DNA from: Pseudomonas bharatica CSV86
GTDB lineage: Bacteria; Pseudomonadota; Gammaproteobacteria; Pseudomonadales; Pseudomonadaceae
Length of the DNA stretch: 64,000 nt
Reading direction: 5' to 3'
NCBI RefSeq assembly: GCF_000319305.2
Contig: NZ_AMWJ02000002.1
Coordinates: forward strand, 868,001-932,000
The notes beneath the pieces were generated by a model, which made no database searches, was not told where the DNA came from, and saw only the letters and a list, made by a program, of their open reading frames with translations. Numbering within the stretch: position 1 is the stretch's first letter; every line of letters starts with the position of its first letter. A program made the position numbers and the translations under genes. Of this stretch, positions 8,943 to 17,524 are shown in pieces.

Positions 8943-8949
8943 AGGTCGG

Positions 8950-10170
8950 TCACTGAAGCAGCGGAGTGCGCAAAACCTCCGACTCCCGCCCCATTACACT
9001 CTCGGCCAACTGCACGAACTCCGCCGTACTCACGCTGTTCATCCGCATCAATGCCCGCACCAGATCGTCCAGCGACTGCTTGTTGTGAGTATGAACACGG
9101 ATTTCCCGATCCAGCGCCTGCAACAGCAACACCGCGCGGGCGATGGTCGCTCCGCTGGCCTGCTCGCCGCGCAGGCTGGTCACCGCCTTGCCTTCCTTGT
9201 TCAGGCGCTTCTGCAATGCCTGGTAGCGGTCATCACTGATGCCACCGGCCCGGCGCAGCAGCTCGGTAGCGTAGTACTCCGCCAGCCCCTCGCCGATCCA
9301 GTCGCTGCCTTCACGGTCGTTGATCCGCGCAAACACCCGCACCAGCTCGCGCAACAACGGGCTGCTGCCGTTTTCGCTGACCAGCGCGCTGGCACTGTTG
9401 AGGTAGATGGAGTCGTGCGCAGCCCGTGCGCCTCGCCATAGATGTTCACGGGCGCCGACCAGCAGCAGTTTCGCTGGATTGCGCGGGAACACCGCCTGGT
9501 ACTGCGGCCAGACGAAGGTCAGCAAGGTCAATGCATCCATGCGGCGCTGCCCCTGCCCGACCGGACCGGCCACGCTGACCTCGGTCTCGCCCAGGCGGGC
9601 ACGTCGCACACCTACCGTACCGGCGAGCATCCAGCCGGTCGGACGGTCGAACAGGCGCGAAACGTTGTCGATGCGAAAACGCTGCTTGCCAATCCGCGGC
9701 CATGCCGTCTCGATGCTGTTCCAGCCGGCAGGCAGATCGACGCTCAGGCGAGCCACCAGTTCGGTGCCATCCTGCTGGTCGAGACGCGCTGGCGGCACCA
9801 GGTCATCACCGCGGAACAGCGCCCAGTTCGCCGCGATACGGCTGTCGTAGCTGCCGTTCTTCAGCTTGTGATCAAGCCGTACCTTGTAGCTCAGGCTGGA
9901 CTTGCCCGGTGCCGGCTGCCAGACCCCACGTTGGCGGTCCGCCGCCGGTAGCCACGGACCGTCGGCCTTGAAATCGCTATACAGGCCTTCCCTGCCCAGG
10001 TCGAAATCCAGGCTGCGCACCTGGGCGCCATCGGCCAGGGTCAGGCGCACTTCGGCCTGGCCGCTCTGGGGCAGCAGGCGCACGTGGTAATCCAGATCGA
10101 CTTTCCTGGCCCAGGCGGCATCGCTCGCCAGCAGCAACAGGACCCACGCCAGAGGGTGACGCACAGGCAT
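8950..10170 (-). CDS. Secreted gluzincin-like protein lacking the zinc motif
   Basis: A 406-residue protein with a signal peptide (MPVRHPLAWVLLLLASDAAWA). The N-terminal half is beta-rich, like the N-domain of M1/M61 aminopeptidases. Near residue 270 the sequence RELVRVF stands where the zinc motif HExxH would be, followed 13 residues on by DWIGEGLAEYYA, which resembles the WxxEGxxxYY helix carrying the third ligand. Both histidines are Arg (codons CGC and CGG), so classical zinc binding looks lost. It is best described as a pseudo-peptidase of unknown role in the periplasm. Confidence 0.75.
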   Translation of the reverse strand: MPVRHPLAWVLLLLASDAAWARKVDLDYHVRLLPQSGQAEVRLTLADGAQVRSLDFDLGREGLYSDFKADGPWLPAADRQRGVWQPAPGKSSLSYKVRLDHKLKNGSYDSRIAANWALFRGDDLVPPARLDQQDGTELVARLSVDLPAGWNSIETAWPRIGKQRFRIDNVSRLFDRPTGWMLAGTVGVRRARLGETEVSVAGPVGQGQRRMDALTLLTFVWPQYQAVFPRNPAKLLLVGAREHLWRGARAAHDSIYLNSASALVSENGSSPLLRELVRVFARINDREGSDWIGEGLAEYYATELLRRAGGISDDRYQALQKRLNKEGKAVTSLRGEQASGATIARAVLLLQALDREIRVHTHNKQSLDDLVRALMRMNSVSTAEFVQLAESVMGRESEVLRTPLLQ

Positions 10171-10206
10171 TGCCCGACTCCTTGCACGAACGCGAAACGC
10201 GCCAGC

Positions 10207-10656
10207 TTAGCTGGCGCGGAATATCAGATAGTCTTCCCAGTCATCTTCGGCGACGCTGTTCTCGCTGAGCATGCGCCCCGCCTGCGAAATGCGCTGCTTG
10301 TGCACCTGCTCGCGGTCGCCGCAGACCAGGTGGTGCCAGTCCGGCAGGTCCTTGCCCTCGCTGACCAGGCGATAACCGCAGGTGGGCGGCAGCCATTTGA
10401 ACTGGTCGGCCTTGCCCGGGGTGAGCTGGATACAGTCGGGCACGTGCTCGAAGCGGTTCGGGTAGTCGCTGCAGCGGCAGGTGTTCAGGTCCAGCAATTT
10501 GCAGGCGATGCGCGTGTAGTAGACGCTGTTGTCGTCTTCGTCTTCGAGCTTTTGCAGGCAGCACAGGCCGCAACCGTCGCACAGCGACTCCCATTCGGCG
10601 GCGTCGAGCTGATCGAGGGTTTTGCGGGTCCAGAACGGCGCGGAGCTTGCCTGCAT
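10207..10656 (-). CDS. YcgN family cysteine-cluster protein (UPF0260)
   Basis: A 149-residue protein from the ATG at 10656, which has CAGGAT about 10 bases upstream; a TTG at 10677 in the same frame is less likely. It contains CDGCGLCC, then CRCSDYPNRF and PPTCGYR, a cysteine pattern shared with the Fe-S or zinc cluster domain of the UPF0260/YkgJ families. The biological role is unknown; metal binding is inferred from the cysteine spacing only. Confidence 0.88.
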   Translation of the reverse strand: MQASSAPFWTRKTLDQLDAAEWESLCDGCGLCCLQKLEDEDDNSVYYTRIACKLLDLNTCRCSDYPNRFEHVPDCIQLTPGKADQFKWLPPTCGYRLVSEGKDLPDWHHLVCGDREQVHKQRISQAGRMLSENSVAEDDWEDYLIFRAS

Positions 10657-10810
10657 GTTGCGATGATCCTGTTTCAAAATTCTTCGGCCCTGCGGGGCGG
10701 CGCCAGTCTAGGACGTGCGTTGCGCCTTTGCCAGACCGCTTGTCAGGGTGTGGCCGACAGTTGTAGTTTTGCAAACCATTTCAGTTCTCGCCCCTGTCCA
10801 GGAATCCGTC

Positions 10811-11404
10811 ATGAGCGCCAACCCTCGTATCGCTGACTATGCCATCCATGAACAGTTCATCCAGCGCTGGTCGCCCCGAGCCTTCACCGGCGAGCCGATT
10901 TCCGAAGAAACCCTGCTGAGTTTCCTCGAGGCCGCGCGCTGGGCGCCTTCGGCCTACAACTCGCAACCCTGGCGCTTCCTCTACGCCCGCCGCGATACGC
11001 CGAACTGGGAGCGTTACCTGGGCCTGCTCAACGAATTCAACCGCAGCTGGGCGCAGCATGCGTCGGCACTGGTGATCGTGATCTCCAAGACCACCTTCAC
11101 CGCACCGGGCGCCAGCGAAGAGACGCCGGCCCTGTGGCACACCTTCGACACCGGTTCGGCCTGGGGGCACCTGGCGCTGCAAGCGAGCATCAGCGGCTGG
11201 CACACCCACGGCATGGCCGGCTTCGATCAGGAACTGACCCGCAAGGAGCTGAAGATTCCCGAAGGCTACGACCTGCACGCCGCAGTGGCGATCGGCAAGC
11301 TGGGTGACAAGGCGACCCTGGCCGAGTACCTGCAGGCTCGTGAAGTACCGAGCCCGCGCCGGCCGCTGAACGAGCTGGCGGCCGAGGGTGACTTCACCCT
11401 GTAA
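10811..11404 (+). CDS. Nitroreductase family protein
   Basis: A 197-residue FMN-binding oxidoreductase of the nitroreductase fold. The ATG at 10811 follows GGAATCCGTC. Typical features are RWSPRAFTGEPI near residue 19, EAARWAPSAYNSQPWRFLYA near 40 (flavin-binding SxxNxQPW), and GMAGFDQE late in the chain. The family reduces nitroaromatics, quinones or unsaturated bonds with NAD(P)H; which substrate cannot be told from sequence. It stands alone between the YcgN gene and a REP element. Confidence 0.88.
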   Translation: MSANPRIADYAIHEQFIQRWSPRAFTGEPISEETLLSFLEAARWAPSAYNSQPWRFLYARRDTPNWERYLGLLNEFNRSWAQHASALVIVISKTTFTAPGASEETPALWHTFDTGSAWGHLALQASISGWHTHGMAGFDQELTRKELKIPEGYDLHAAVAIGKLGDKATLAEYLQAREVPSPRRPLNELAAEGDFTL

Positions 11405-11417
11405 GCCTTATGGCCTA

Positions 11418-11492
11418 ATCGCCGGCAACGCCGGCTCCCACAGGTATCGAGTACACCACCGAACCTTGTGGGAGCCGGCGTTGCCGGCGATA
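11418..11492. repeat. REP-like palindrome, second sequence family
   Basis: ATCGCCGGCAACGCCGGCTC followed by CCACAG pairs with a downstream arm CTTGTGGGAGCCGGCGTTGC leading into CGGCGAT. The core GGGAGCCGGCGTTGCCGGCGAT differs from the GGGAGCTGGCTTGCCAGCGAT core of the other elements in the window, but the layout (two arms around a spacer of roughly 25 bases) is the same. It lies between the convergent nitroreductase and hydroxyacid dehydrogenase genes. Confidence 0.85.
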
Positions 11493-11498
11493 GCGGTC

Positions 11499-12431
11499 TC
11501 AATAGCCCCGCGAAAAATCGACCTTTCCGCGCAATCCGTCGCCCCGCTGATAAGCCCCCAGGTTCTCAACGAACAACCGCACCATCGCCGCCGGCGAGGT
11601 CGGCGCCGAGCTATGCCCGGTCAGCAGCAGCCCTAGCGCGGTCCAGAACGGATGATTGCGCGGCAACGGCTCCTGGCGGCACACATCGATCACCGCCCCG
11701 GCCAGATGGCCCTTGGTCAGCGCCTCTACCAGGTCGCCATCGACCACTGCCACACCGCGCCCGGCGTTAATGAACAACGCGTCCGGGTTGAAGCGCTGGA
11801 ACAGCGCAGCGTCATAGATATCGCGGGTCGCCGGGGTATCCGGCAGCAGGTTGACCACATAGTCCACCTGCCCCACCAGCCGGCCGATCTCGTCCAGCCC
11901 GGCCACTTCGATGAAGGGCTCGAGCGGGCGGGGCGAACGGGCGATGCCATACAGCTTGCAGCCGAACGGCACGAGGAAACGCGCCACCTCGCAACCGATG
12001 TCACCGGTCCCGACGATCAGCACCCGACGCCCGTCCAGGCTGCGTCCCGGACGCCCGTCCCACTTGCGCTCGACCTGGCTCATCAGGCGGGTCAGCACTT
12101 CACGCTCGTGACCGAGCATGTAGGTCAGCACGTACTCGGCCATGACCTGGCCGAAGATACCCACGGCCCGGGTCAGCCGGTATTCGCGGGGCAGGCCCTC
12201 GGCCAGCAGCGGCGTGATGCCGGCCCAGGTCGACTGCACCCAGCCAGGGCGGTGCCCCTGGCGCAGCAGGGACGCCAGCAGGTCGGGCTGGCCCAGCCAG
12301 ACCGGGCACTGCGCTGCCTGCGCCGACAATTCGGCGGAATCACCGCTGGTGAGCACTTCGAGTTCGGGCAATGCCTCGCGCAGCAGACGGGCATAGAGAG
12401 CGTGATCCTGTTCGGCGATCAGAACGCGCAT
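11499..12431 (-). CDS. D-2-hydroxyacid dehydrogenase family protein
   Basis: A 310-residue NAD(P)-binding dehydrogenase. The Rossmann motif VGTGDIGCEVARF lies near residue 142, INAGRGVAVVDGD carries the substrate-binding Arg, and GHSSAPT supplies the catalytic His. This resembles glyoxylate/hydroxypyruvate reductases of the GhrA type. The likely reaction is reduction of 2-oxo acids in the cytoplasm. It lies downstream of ycgL on the same strand, but a strong GC hairpin separates them. Confidence 0.87.
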   Translation of the reverse strand: MRVLIAEQDHALYARLLREALPELEVLTSGDSAELSAQAAQCPVWLGQPDLLASLLRQGHRPGWVQSTWAGITPLLAEGLPREYRLTRAVGIFGQVMAEYVLTYMLGHEREVLTRLMSQVERKWDGRPGRSLDGRRVLIVGTGDIGCEVARFLVPFGCKLYGIARSPRPLEPFIEVAGLDEIGRLVGQVDYVVNLLPDTPATRDIYDAALFQRFNPDALFINAGRGVAVVDGDLVEALTKGHLAGAVIDVCRQEPLPRNHPFWTALGLLLTGHSSAPTSPAAMVRLFVENLGAYQRGDGLRGKVDFSRGY

Positions 12432-12460
12432 ATCGATTACAACCTTGCAGAACGGCGGGA

Positions 12461-12480
12461 GGGCCGGTCGGGACCGGCCC
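12461..12480 (-). terminator. GC hairpin downstream of ycgL
   Basis: GGGCCGGTC and GACCGGCCC form a perfect 9-bp stem with a 2-base centre. No T-run follows on either strand, so if it stops transcription it is a poor intrinsic terminator. It lies 14 bases beyond the ycgL stop. Confidence 0.45.
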
Positions 12481-12493
12481 CGTCAGGGCGGGA

Positions 12494-12787
12494 TCAGACC
12501 GGATCGTTGCGACGCAGCAATTCGTCCGGCAGGTGCTCGATGTATTCCTCTTCGGCAGGCGGCATCTGCAGGTGGAAGCCCTGGCTATCGAGGTTTTCCA
12601 GGACCTTGGCGATGTCCTCGCTGGCCAGGGTGCGCTCCGGGGTCAGCACGACGTCGAAGGCATGCTGCGGCGTGCCGAACAGCGGCAACAGGGCGTCCGG
12701 CACCCGGTTCAGGCCATCGGCCTTGAGCAGGTAAAGGTACATGCCCGGCTTGCGCGGGCTGCGGTAGATCGAACAGATACGTTTCAA
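12494..12787 (-). CDS. YcgL domain protein
   Basis: A 97-residue protein beginning MKRICSIYRSPRKPGMYLYL, the family signature of YcgL (DUF709). These small conserved proteins have an alpha/beta fold of unknown function. The gene overlaps the end of rnd by 4 bases, so the two are translationally coupled; the rnd-ycgL pair is a standing arrangement in Pseudomonas. Confidence 0.92.
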   Translation of the reverse strand: MKRICSIYRSPRKPGMYLYLLKADGLNRVPDALLPLFGTPQHAFDVVLTPERTLASEDIAKVLENLDSQGFHLQMPPAEEEYIEHLPDELLRRNDPV

Positions 12788-13917
12788 GCGGATTCTCCGG
12801 CATCGGCCAGGCAGTCGAGGAGGGCCTGGCCCATCCGCTCGCGGCGCCAGCCGCGCAGCGAGTCGGGCAATTGGTACGGTCCGTCGGGGTAGCCGCTCTT
12901 GAGCAGCGCCTCGAGGGTTTTCTTGCGCAGCATCAGCTCGGGCGCGATGTTCAGGCGTTCACCCTCGGCCTGGCCGATGGCGCGCAGTTTCTTCAGCAGC
13001 GCGGCGGCTTCGATCGGCAGCGGCTCGGGCACTGCCGGCGGCCATTCTTCCGGCGGCAGGTTGCCCGTGCGCTTGATCAGGTCGAGCAGGAACTCGCCAT
13101 CCTGGCGGATGGTGCGCGGGTGCATGTCTTCGATACGGGCCAGGGCTACCAGGTTGTCCGGCTGGGTCCGGGCGATCGGCCACATGGCATGCTCGCGCAG
13201 GATGCGGTTGCGCGGCACGTCGCGCTCGCGGGCTTCCAGTTCGCGCCAGGCGCACAGCTCGCGCAGCACGGCAAGCTGGGCCCGGGACAGCTTCCAGGCC
13301 AGCTTGGCGTCGCGGTACAGCTCGTAGGGGTCGATTTCCCGGCACAGTTGAATCACCAGCTCGGCGCCGTCCTCCAGCACCCAGGCATTCTTGTCGTCGC
13401 TCAGTTGCGGGCGCAGGCGCTCGTACAACTCGGCCAGGTGCACGGCGTCTTCCGCAGCGTAGCTGACCTGGGTTTGCGAAAGCGGGCGTTGCAGCCAGTC
13501 GGAACGGGTCTCGCCCTTCGGCAGTTCGATGCCCAGGACTTCCTGGACCAGGCGCGAGTAGCCCATAGAAAAGCCGAGGTTGAGATAGCCGGCCGCCAGT
13601 TGCGTGTCGAACAGCGGCACCGGCAGGCTGCCGGTCAGGCGGGCAAGGACTTCGAGGTCTTCGCTGCAGGCATGCAGGACCTTGGTCACGCCCTGGTCTT
13701 CGAGCAGGCCGGCCAGGGGCTGCCAGTCGTTGATCAGCAGCGGATCGATCAGGAAGGCACGCTGGCCATCGCCGACCTGGATCAAACCGGCTTTGGGATA
13801 GAAGGTGTCGACCCGCATGAACTCGGTGTCGAGGGCCACGAAGGGCAGTTGACGCCATTGCCGGCAATGTTCCGCCAGGGCGCTGTCGTCGGTAATCCAG
13901 TGAATTTCGATGGCCAC
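12784..13917 (-). CDS. rnd: Ribonuclease D
   Basis: A 3'-5' exoribonuclease for tRNA 3' maturation. The start chosen is the GTG at 13917 (VAIEIHWITDDS) with GGGAGAG 5 bases upstream, giving 377 residues. The DEDDy exonuclease motifs are present: ALDTEFMR (Asp-x-Glu) at about 28-35, HACSEDLEVL near 86, and YAAEDAVHL (Tyr-x3-Asp) near 152. The rest matches the HRDC domains that bind RNA. Length is close to that of the E. coli enzyme. Coupled to ycgL. Confidence 0.93.
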   Translation of the reverse strand: MAIEIHWITDDSALAEHCRQWRQLPFVALDTEFMRVDTFYPKAGLIQVGDGQRAFLIDPLLINDWQPLAGLLEDQGVTKVLHACSEDLEVLARLTGSLPVPLFDTQLAAGYLNLGFSMGYSRLVQEVLGIELPKGETRSDWLQRPLSQTQVSYAAEDAVHLAELYERLRPQLSDDKNAWVLEDGAELVIQLCREIDPYELYRDAKLAWKLSRAQLAVLRELCAWRELEARERDVPRNRILREHAMWPIARTQPDNLVALARIEDMHPRTIRQDGEFLLDLIKRTGNLPPEEWPPAVPEPLPIEAAALLKKLRAIGQAEGERLNIAPELMLRKKTLEALLKSGYPDGPYQLPDSLRGWRRERMGQALLDCLADAGESA

Positions 13918-14025
13918 AAGGCTCTCCCACATACAATGGCGCGCAGTATATACGGCACGGGCCACCGCCGGGAAACCGCTCGACGGTAGCCTTTCCAGAG
14001 TAGGCGGCGAGCCCGTGCCGCGCTT

Positions 14026-15660
14026 TTACAGTGATGCCTGGGCCGGACGGCAGCCGGCGAACAGGTCCAGCTGCGGGTTGTACAGCGACGTCCGCACCTG
14101 CAGCAGGCCGAGCATGGAGTGGAACAGGTTGTCCTGGCTCAGCGGCCGGTCGCGGCCCTGTTGCAGGCAGTCGGTATCGACGCCGAAGCTCTTGCGGTAG
14201 TTATCCGAGAACCAGGCCAGCATCGGCACGTGCTTTTGCTGCTCGGGGGCCAGCATGTAGGGCGTGCCGTGGAGGAACAGGTTGTACTCGCCCAGGGATT
14301 CGCCGTGGTCGGAGAGGTAGATCATCGCCGTATCGACCTGGTCCTGCTTGCTGCGCAGCACATCGATCAGCGAGGCCAGCACGTGGTCGGTGTACAGCAA
14401 GGTGTTGTCATAGCCGTTGACGATGCTCTGGCGGTCGCACTGGTTCAGGGCGTTGCTGCGGCAAACCGGGGTGAAGCGCTCGAACGACGCCGGGTAGCGC
14501 TTGTAGTAATCCGGACCGTGACTGCCCATCTGGTGCAGGACCAGCACGGTGTCCTGCTTGAGATCATCGATACGCGCGGCGAGGTCCTTGAGCAGGATTT
14601 CGTCGTGGCATTCGTTGTCAGCGCACAGGGCCGGGTCCTTCAGGTTGCTGACGTCCTCGACGTGCACGCGGTCGCAGGTGCCCTTGCAGCCCGACTGGTT
14701 GTCGCGCCATTCCACCACCAGGCCGGCACGCTGCAGCATGTCGAGCAGGCCTTCCTGGTTCTTCGCCCTGGCCGCGTCGTAGTCCTTGCGGGTCATGCCG
14801 GAGAACATGCAGGGCACGGAGACCGCGGTTTCGGTGCCGCAGGAGGTGACATTGCTGAAGCTCAGCAAGCCCTGCTCCTTGCTCAGTTGCGGCGTGGTAT
14901 CGCGGTTGTAGCCCAGCAGTCCGAAGTTCTCGGCGCGGGCACTCTCGCCCACCACCAGTACCGTCAGGGATTTGCGCGGGTGGCCGGCCCAGGCCGGGGC
15001 CAGCGTGGCATCCTCGCCGATCTTGCGGAACGGCTGCGAGGCGACCCCGACCTTTTCCCGGGCATAGTTCACCGAGGCGCCGATGTAGTTGCTCGGCACG
15101 ATCATCAGGCGCAGCTCATGGTGATTGCGAAACAGCGAGGCCAGCCCCTGGTAATTGACCATGGCCACGGCAGCCAGCAACGCCGCACTGGCCAGCACGA
15201 CCAGGAGCTTCTGCAACAGCTCGCGCGGCAGGCTGCGGAAGCGGATCGGCGTCTTCAGCAGGATGAAGGTCGGTATTACCCCGAGCAGCAGGATATGAAC
15301 GAACAACTTCAGCGACAGCAAGTCACGCACTTCCGTGACATTGGTTTCCACGGTATTGCGCAACATGCCGATATCGATCAGCACGCCGTACTGGCTCATG
15401 AAATAGGCGACGCCGGCACTGATGATGAACAACGCGGCCAATACCGGTTTAAGAACTTTGCGAAACGCCAGCAGGGTCAGCACGATATTGAAGGCGCACA
15501 GCAGCAGCACGCCGAAAGCCAGGCGCAGCAGCACGGCATGGGCGTCCCCCTGCAATACCGTGGAAATGTGCTCCCAGAGTACCGAGTTGAAGCCGATCAA
15601 CAGGTAGGCGCTGGCCAGCAGCGTCACCCATTCGGGACGCAACGACTTGAGTTTCAGCAT
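14026..15660 (-). CDS. eptA: Lipid A phosphoethanolamine transferase, EptA type
   Basis: A 544-residue inner-membrane enzyme that moves phosphoethanolamine from phosphatidylethanolamine to lipid A. Five membrane helices lie in the first 170 residues (about 10-28, 43-65, 70-90, 115-135, 152-170). The periplasmic sulfatase-like domain follows, with SCGTETAVSVPCMFS (nucleophile Thr276, aligned with the known Thr of EptA/MCR proteins), LHQMGSHGPDYYKRYP and LSDHGESLGE as metal ligands. EptA-type changes lower polymyxin binding. No two-component regulator is adjacent, so its regulation is not visible here. Confidence 0.9.
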   Translation of the reverse strand: MLKLKSLRPEWVTLLASAYLLIGFNSVLWEHISTVLQGDAHAVLLRLAFGVLLLCAFNIVLTLLAFRKVLKPVLAALFIISAGVAYFMSQYGVLIDIGMLRNTVETNVTEVRDLLSLKLFVHILLLGVIPTFILLKTPIRFRSLPRELLQKLLVVLASAALLAAVAMVNYQGLASLFRNHHELRLMIVPSNYIGASVNYAREKVGVASQPFRKIGEDATLAPAWAGHPRKSLTVLVVGESARAENFGLLGYNRDTTPQLSKEQGLLSFSNVTSCGTETAVSVPCMFSGMTRKDYDAARAKNQEGLLDMLQRAGLVVEWRDNQSGCKGTCDRVHVEDVSNLKDPALCADNECHDEILLKDLAARIDDLKQDTVLVLHQMGSHGPDYYKRYPASFERFTPVCRSNALNQCDRQSIVNGYDNTLLYTDHVLASLIDVLRSKQDQVDTAMIYLSDHGESLGEYNLFLHGTPYMLAPEQQKHVPMLAWFSDNYRKSFGVDTDCLQQGRDRPLSQDNLFHSMLGLLQVRTSLYNPQLDLFAGCRPAQASL

Positions 15661-15819
15661 GACGATTCGCTTATAAAAAGATCCATCCGCTGATGTCTTT
15701 GCGACATCAGGTTGTTCGCGGGGTGGACTTTAAGCAGCCGTTCATCAATTTTCCGTGAAAAAAACGCCAACAAACGATGGCCGGGAATGAACTTTTATTA
15801 ATCCGGAATAGGTGATCAA

Positions 15820-15841
15820 GCCGCCGCTGGCAAACGGCGGC
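15820..15841 (-). terminator. Hairpin downstream of the CHMI gene
   Basis: Read on the minus strand, GCCGCCG and CGGCGGC form a 7-bp stem around an 8-base loop, followed by TTGATC with only a short T content. It lies 15 bases past the stop of the isomerase-like gene and before eptA. Confidence 0.4.
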
Positions 15842-15855
15842 CGGGAATGGCAGGG

Positions 15856-16221
15856 TCAGGCAGGGAAACGGACCTTGGCGTAGGAGTCGCGATCGATGTC
15901 CAGGATCTCCACGCACAGTTGCGTATCGATACCGGCCGGGACCGCCAGCACATCCTTCAGCGCCTCCAGCAGGCTGGCGGACAACTGGCGCTTGATCTCC
16001 GGCGAGCGACCGCTGAGCAGCGCCAGCTTCACATGGACGAAAGCACGCTCGACCGGCGCGATGCCGACGCGAAAGGTTTCATGGGCCACGGCGCGACTCT
16101 TGATATCCACCTCGTCGCCGAACTGACCGCTGGCGACCAGGGCGCTGTTCAGGCGCAGCAGGGCCTTGTCGGTATCTAGGTCACGCAGGTTGGCGCTGTA
16201 TTCCAGATGAAGCTGGGGCAT
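15856..16221 (-). CDS. 5-carboxymethyl-2-hydroxymuconate isomerase-like protein
   Basis: A 121-residue protein beginning MPQLHLEYSANL. Pro2, exposed after Met removal, is the catalytic base in the tautomerase superfamily, and the size and opening sequence match CHMI (HpaF). The known reaction belongs to homoprotocatechuate breakdown, but no other hpa gene is adjacent here, and such stand-alone copies are common in Pseudomonas, so the actual substrate is uncertain. Confidence 0.85.
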   Translation of the reverse strand: MPQLHLEYSANLRDLDTDKALLRLNSALVASGQFGDEVDIKSRAVAHETFRVGIAPVERAFVHVKLALLSGRSPEIKRQLSASLLEALKDVLAVPAGIDTQLCVEILDIDRDSYAKVRFPA

Positions 16222-16333
16222 GGGGAACTACCGGTCGCGGAAAAAGATCCGACAGACTAACCCCGACTGTCCAACACGGCAAAGGCATCTACGCTGAAGG
16301 TTCATGCCCCGACCTGACTGAGGAGTTGAAGCT

Positions 16334-16564
16334 ATGCCGGTCAAACACAATCTGTACGCCGACCTTGGAGTGACCGCGGAAGAATTCGAGGCGCTGAAGA
16401 AAGGCAGTGCCCACTTGGCGGAGCTGGAAACCCGCTACCTGCAAAAGGACAAGGAGGTCGTCGAAGCCGAACAGAGCGCCGCCGCAGATGACATCGTCAC
16501 CCGGCTGCGCAAGGAGCGCCTGGAGATCAAGGACAAGATCGCCAGCCTGGTGAAATCCGCCTGA
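16334..16564 (+). CDS. YdcH family protein (DUF465)
   Basis: A 76-residue, mostly helical, highly charged protein: MPVKHNLYADLGV, then a region rich in Glu, Lys and Ala, and a final RKERLEIKDKIASLVKS typical of DUF465. It has a good ribosome site, TGAGGAGTTGAAGCT, before the ATG. Function unknown. Convergent with the hydroxylase gene, with a bidirectional hairpin between them. Confidence 0.88.
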   Translation: MPVKHNLYADLGVTAEEFEALKKGSAHLAELETRYLQKDKEVVEAEQSAAADDIVTRLRKERLEIKDKIASLVKSA

Positions 16565-16574
16565 CCCCGCCCCG

Positions 16575-16596
16575 CGCTGACGCCCCGGTGTCAGCG
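16575..16596. terminator. Bidirectional hairpin between convergent genes
   Basis: CGCTGAC and GTCAGCG form a 7-bp stem with the loop GCCCCGGT. The right arm includes the stop codon of the hydroxylase gene. No long T-run follows either side. Confidence 0.45.
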
Positions 16597-17379
16597 TACC
16601 ACCTGGCGCTGCCGACGCAGCGCCGCCCGCACCTGGTCCGCCCCGAACACGAAGCCCTGAGCCTGGCCCAGTTCCAGAATGCGACTGATCAGCACCTCGC
16701 GATCCTGCAGCGGGTCGAGTGCTACGGCCTGCTGTGGATGCTGCTCCAGCCAGCGGCTGAACCCGGCATAGGCCCTGTTGAAACGGCCCTCGCCGGCGGC
16801 CGGTGTGGTCGCCAGCCCCGCGTCGATCGCCGCGTCCACCCAAGGGCCAGGACGGCAGTCGATAACCAAGTGGATACGCGGCCGGTCGCCGTGATTGTCG
16901 ACGCTGTGCGGGCGATACAGGTCGAGAAACCAGCACTCCCCGGCACGCATCGGCACACGCTGGTCCTCCAGCATGAAATCCACCTCCTCCGGCGCCAGCA
17001 ACGGCACATGCAGGCGCATGTCGGCCTCCGGGCCACCCAGATCGTAGTCGCGGTGTTCGCGAATATGGCTGTGGGGGCCGAGGCGCAGCAAACGGGCGTT
17101 GCGGATCTCCACCTCGAGCCCGGCCAGGCCCCTGGCCCAGCGTGGATCGTCCAGCCACGGCTGGCGCTTGATCGCCGGGCCTTCGCCGTGCACCAGCGCC
17201 ACCTGGGACTCGGTGGTTATCAGCCCGACGCCACTCCAGTCACCCTGGTAGTAATCGCGGTTGAAATGGGGTTGCCAAAGGGCGTCGTCGAGGTCGGCCA
17301 AGGCAGCCAGCATCGGCGCCGGGTCGATGACCAGGGGCAATCGGGAAAAGCCGGGGCGGCTGCGTTGCACGGGTTGCAT
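16591..17379 (-). CDS. Aspartyl/asparaginyl beta-hydroxylase domain protein
   Basis: A 262-residue Fe(II)/2-oxoglutarate oxygenase of the Asp/Asn hydroxylase (PF05118) family. The start MQPVQRSRPG at 17379 follows GGAGTCGCCC; an ATG six codons earlier lacks a ribosome site. The metal ligands are visible in HIREHRDYDLGG (His-x-Asp type) and RPHSVDNHGDRPRIHLVID (distal His and the Arg for 2-oxoglutarate). Targets of the bacterial members are mostly unknown; some act on lipid or peptide side chains. It lies divergent from the glycan cassette to its right and could belong to it functionally. Confidence 0.85.
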   Translation of the reverse strand: MQPVQRSRPGFSRLPLVIDPAPMLAALADLDDALWQPHFNRDYYQGDWSGVGLITTESQVALVHGEGPAIKRQPWLDDPRWARGLAGLEVEIRNARLLRLGPHSHIREHRDYDLGGPEADMRLHVPLLAPEEVDFMLEDQRVPMRAGECWFLDLYRPHSVDNHGDRPRIHLVIDCRPGPWVDAAIDAGLATTPAAGEGRFNRAYAGFSRWLEQHPQQAVALDPLQDREVLISRILELGQAQGFVFGADQVRAALRRQRQVVR

Positions 17380-17524
17380 GGGCGACTCCGATTCCATTGG
17401 CTGTCACATACTGTCTTGGAGCAAAACGCCATCACCCTGCCAGTTGCAGGATTCCCCCGCAAGGATCATGTTTACACCCCATCGGCCGATACACTGGCCA
17501 GGCACTCTTTTCGAAGCGAACCCC

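Noticed and set aside
15661..15855. A possible 69-residue peptide gene on the minus strand
   Set aside because: No ribosome site, no homology-like pattern, and it overlaps the end of the isomerase-like gene and its hairpin.
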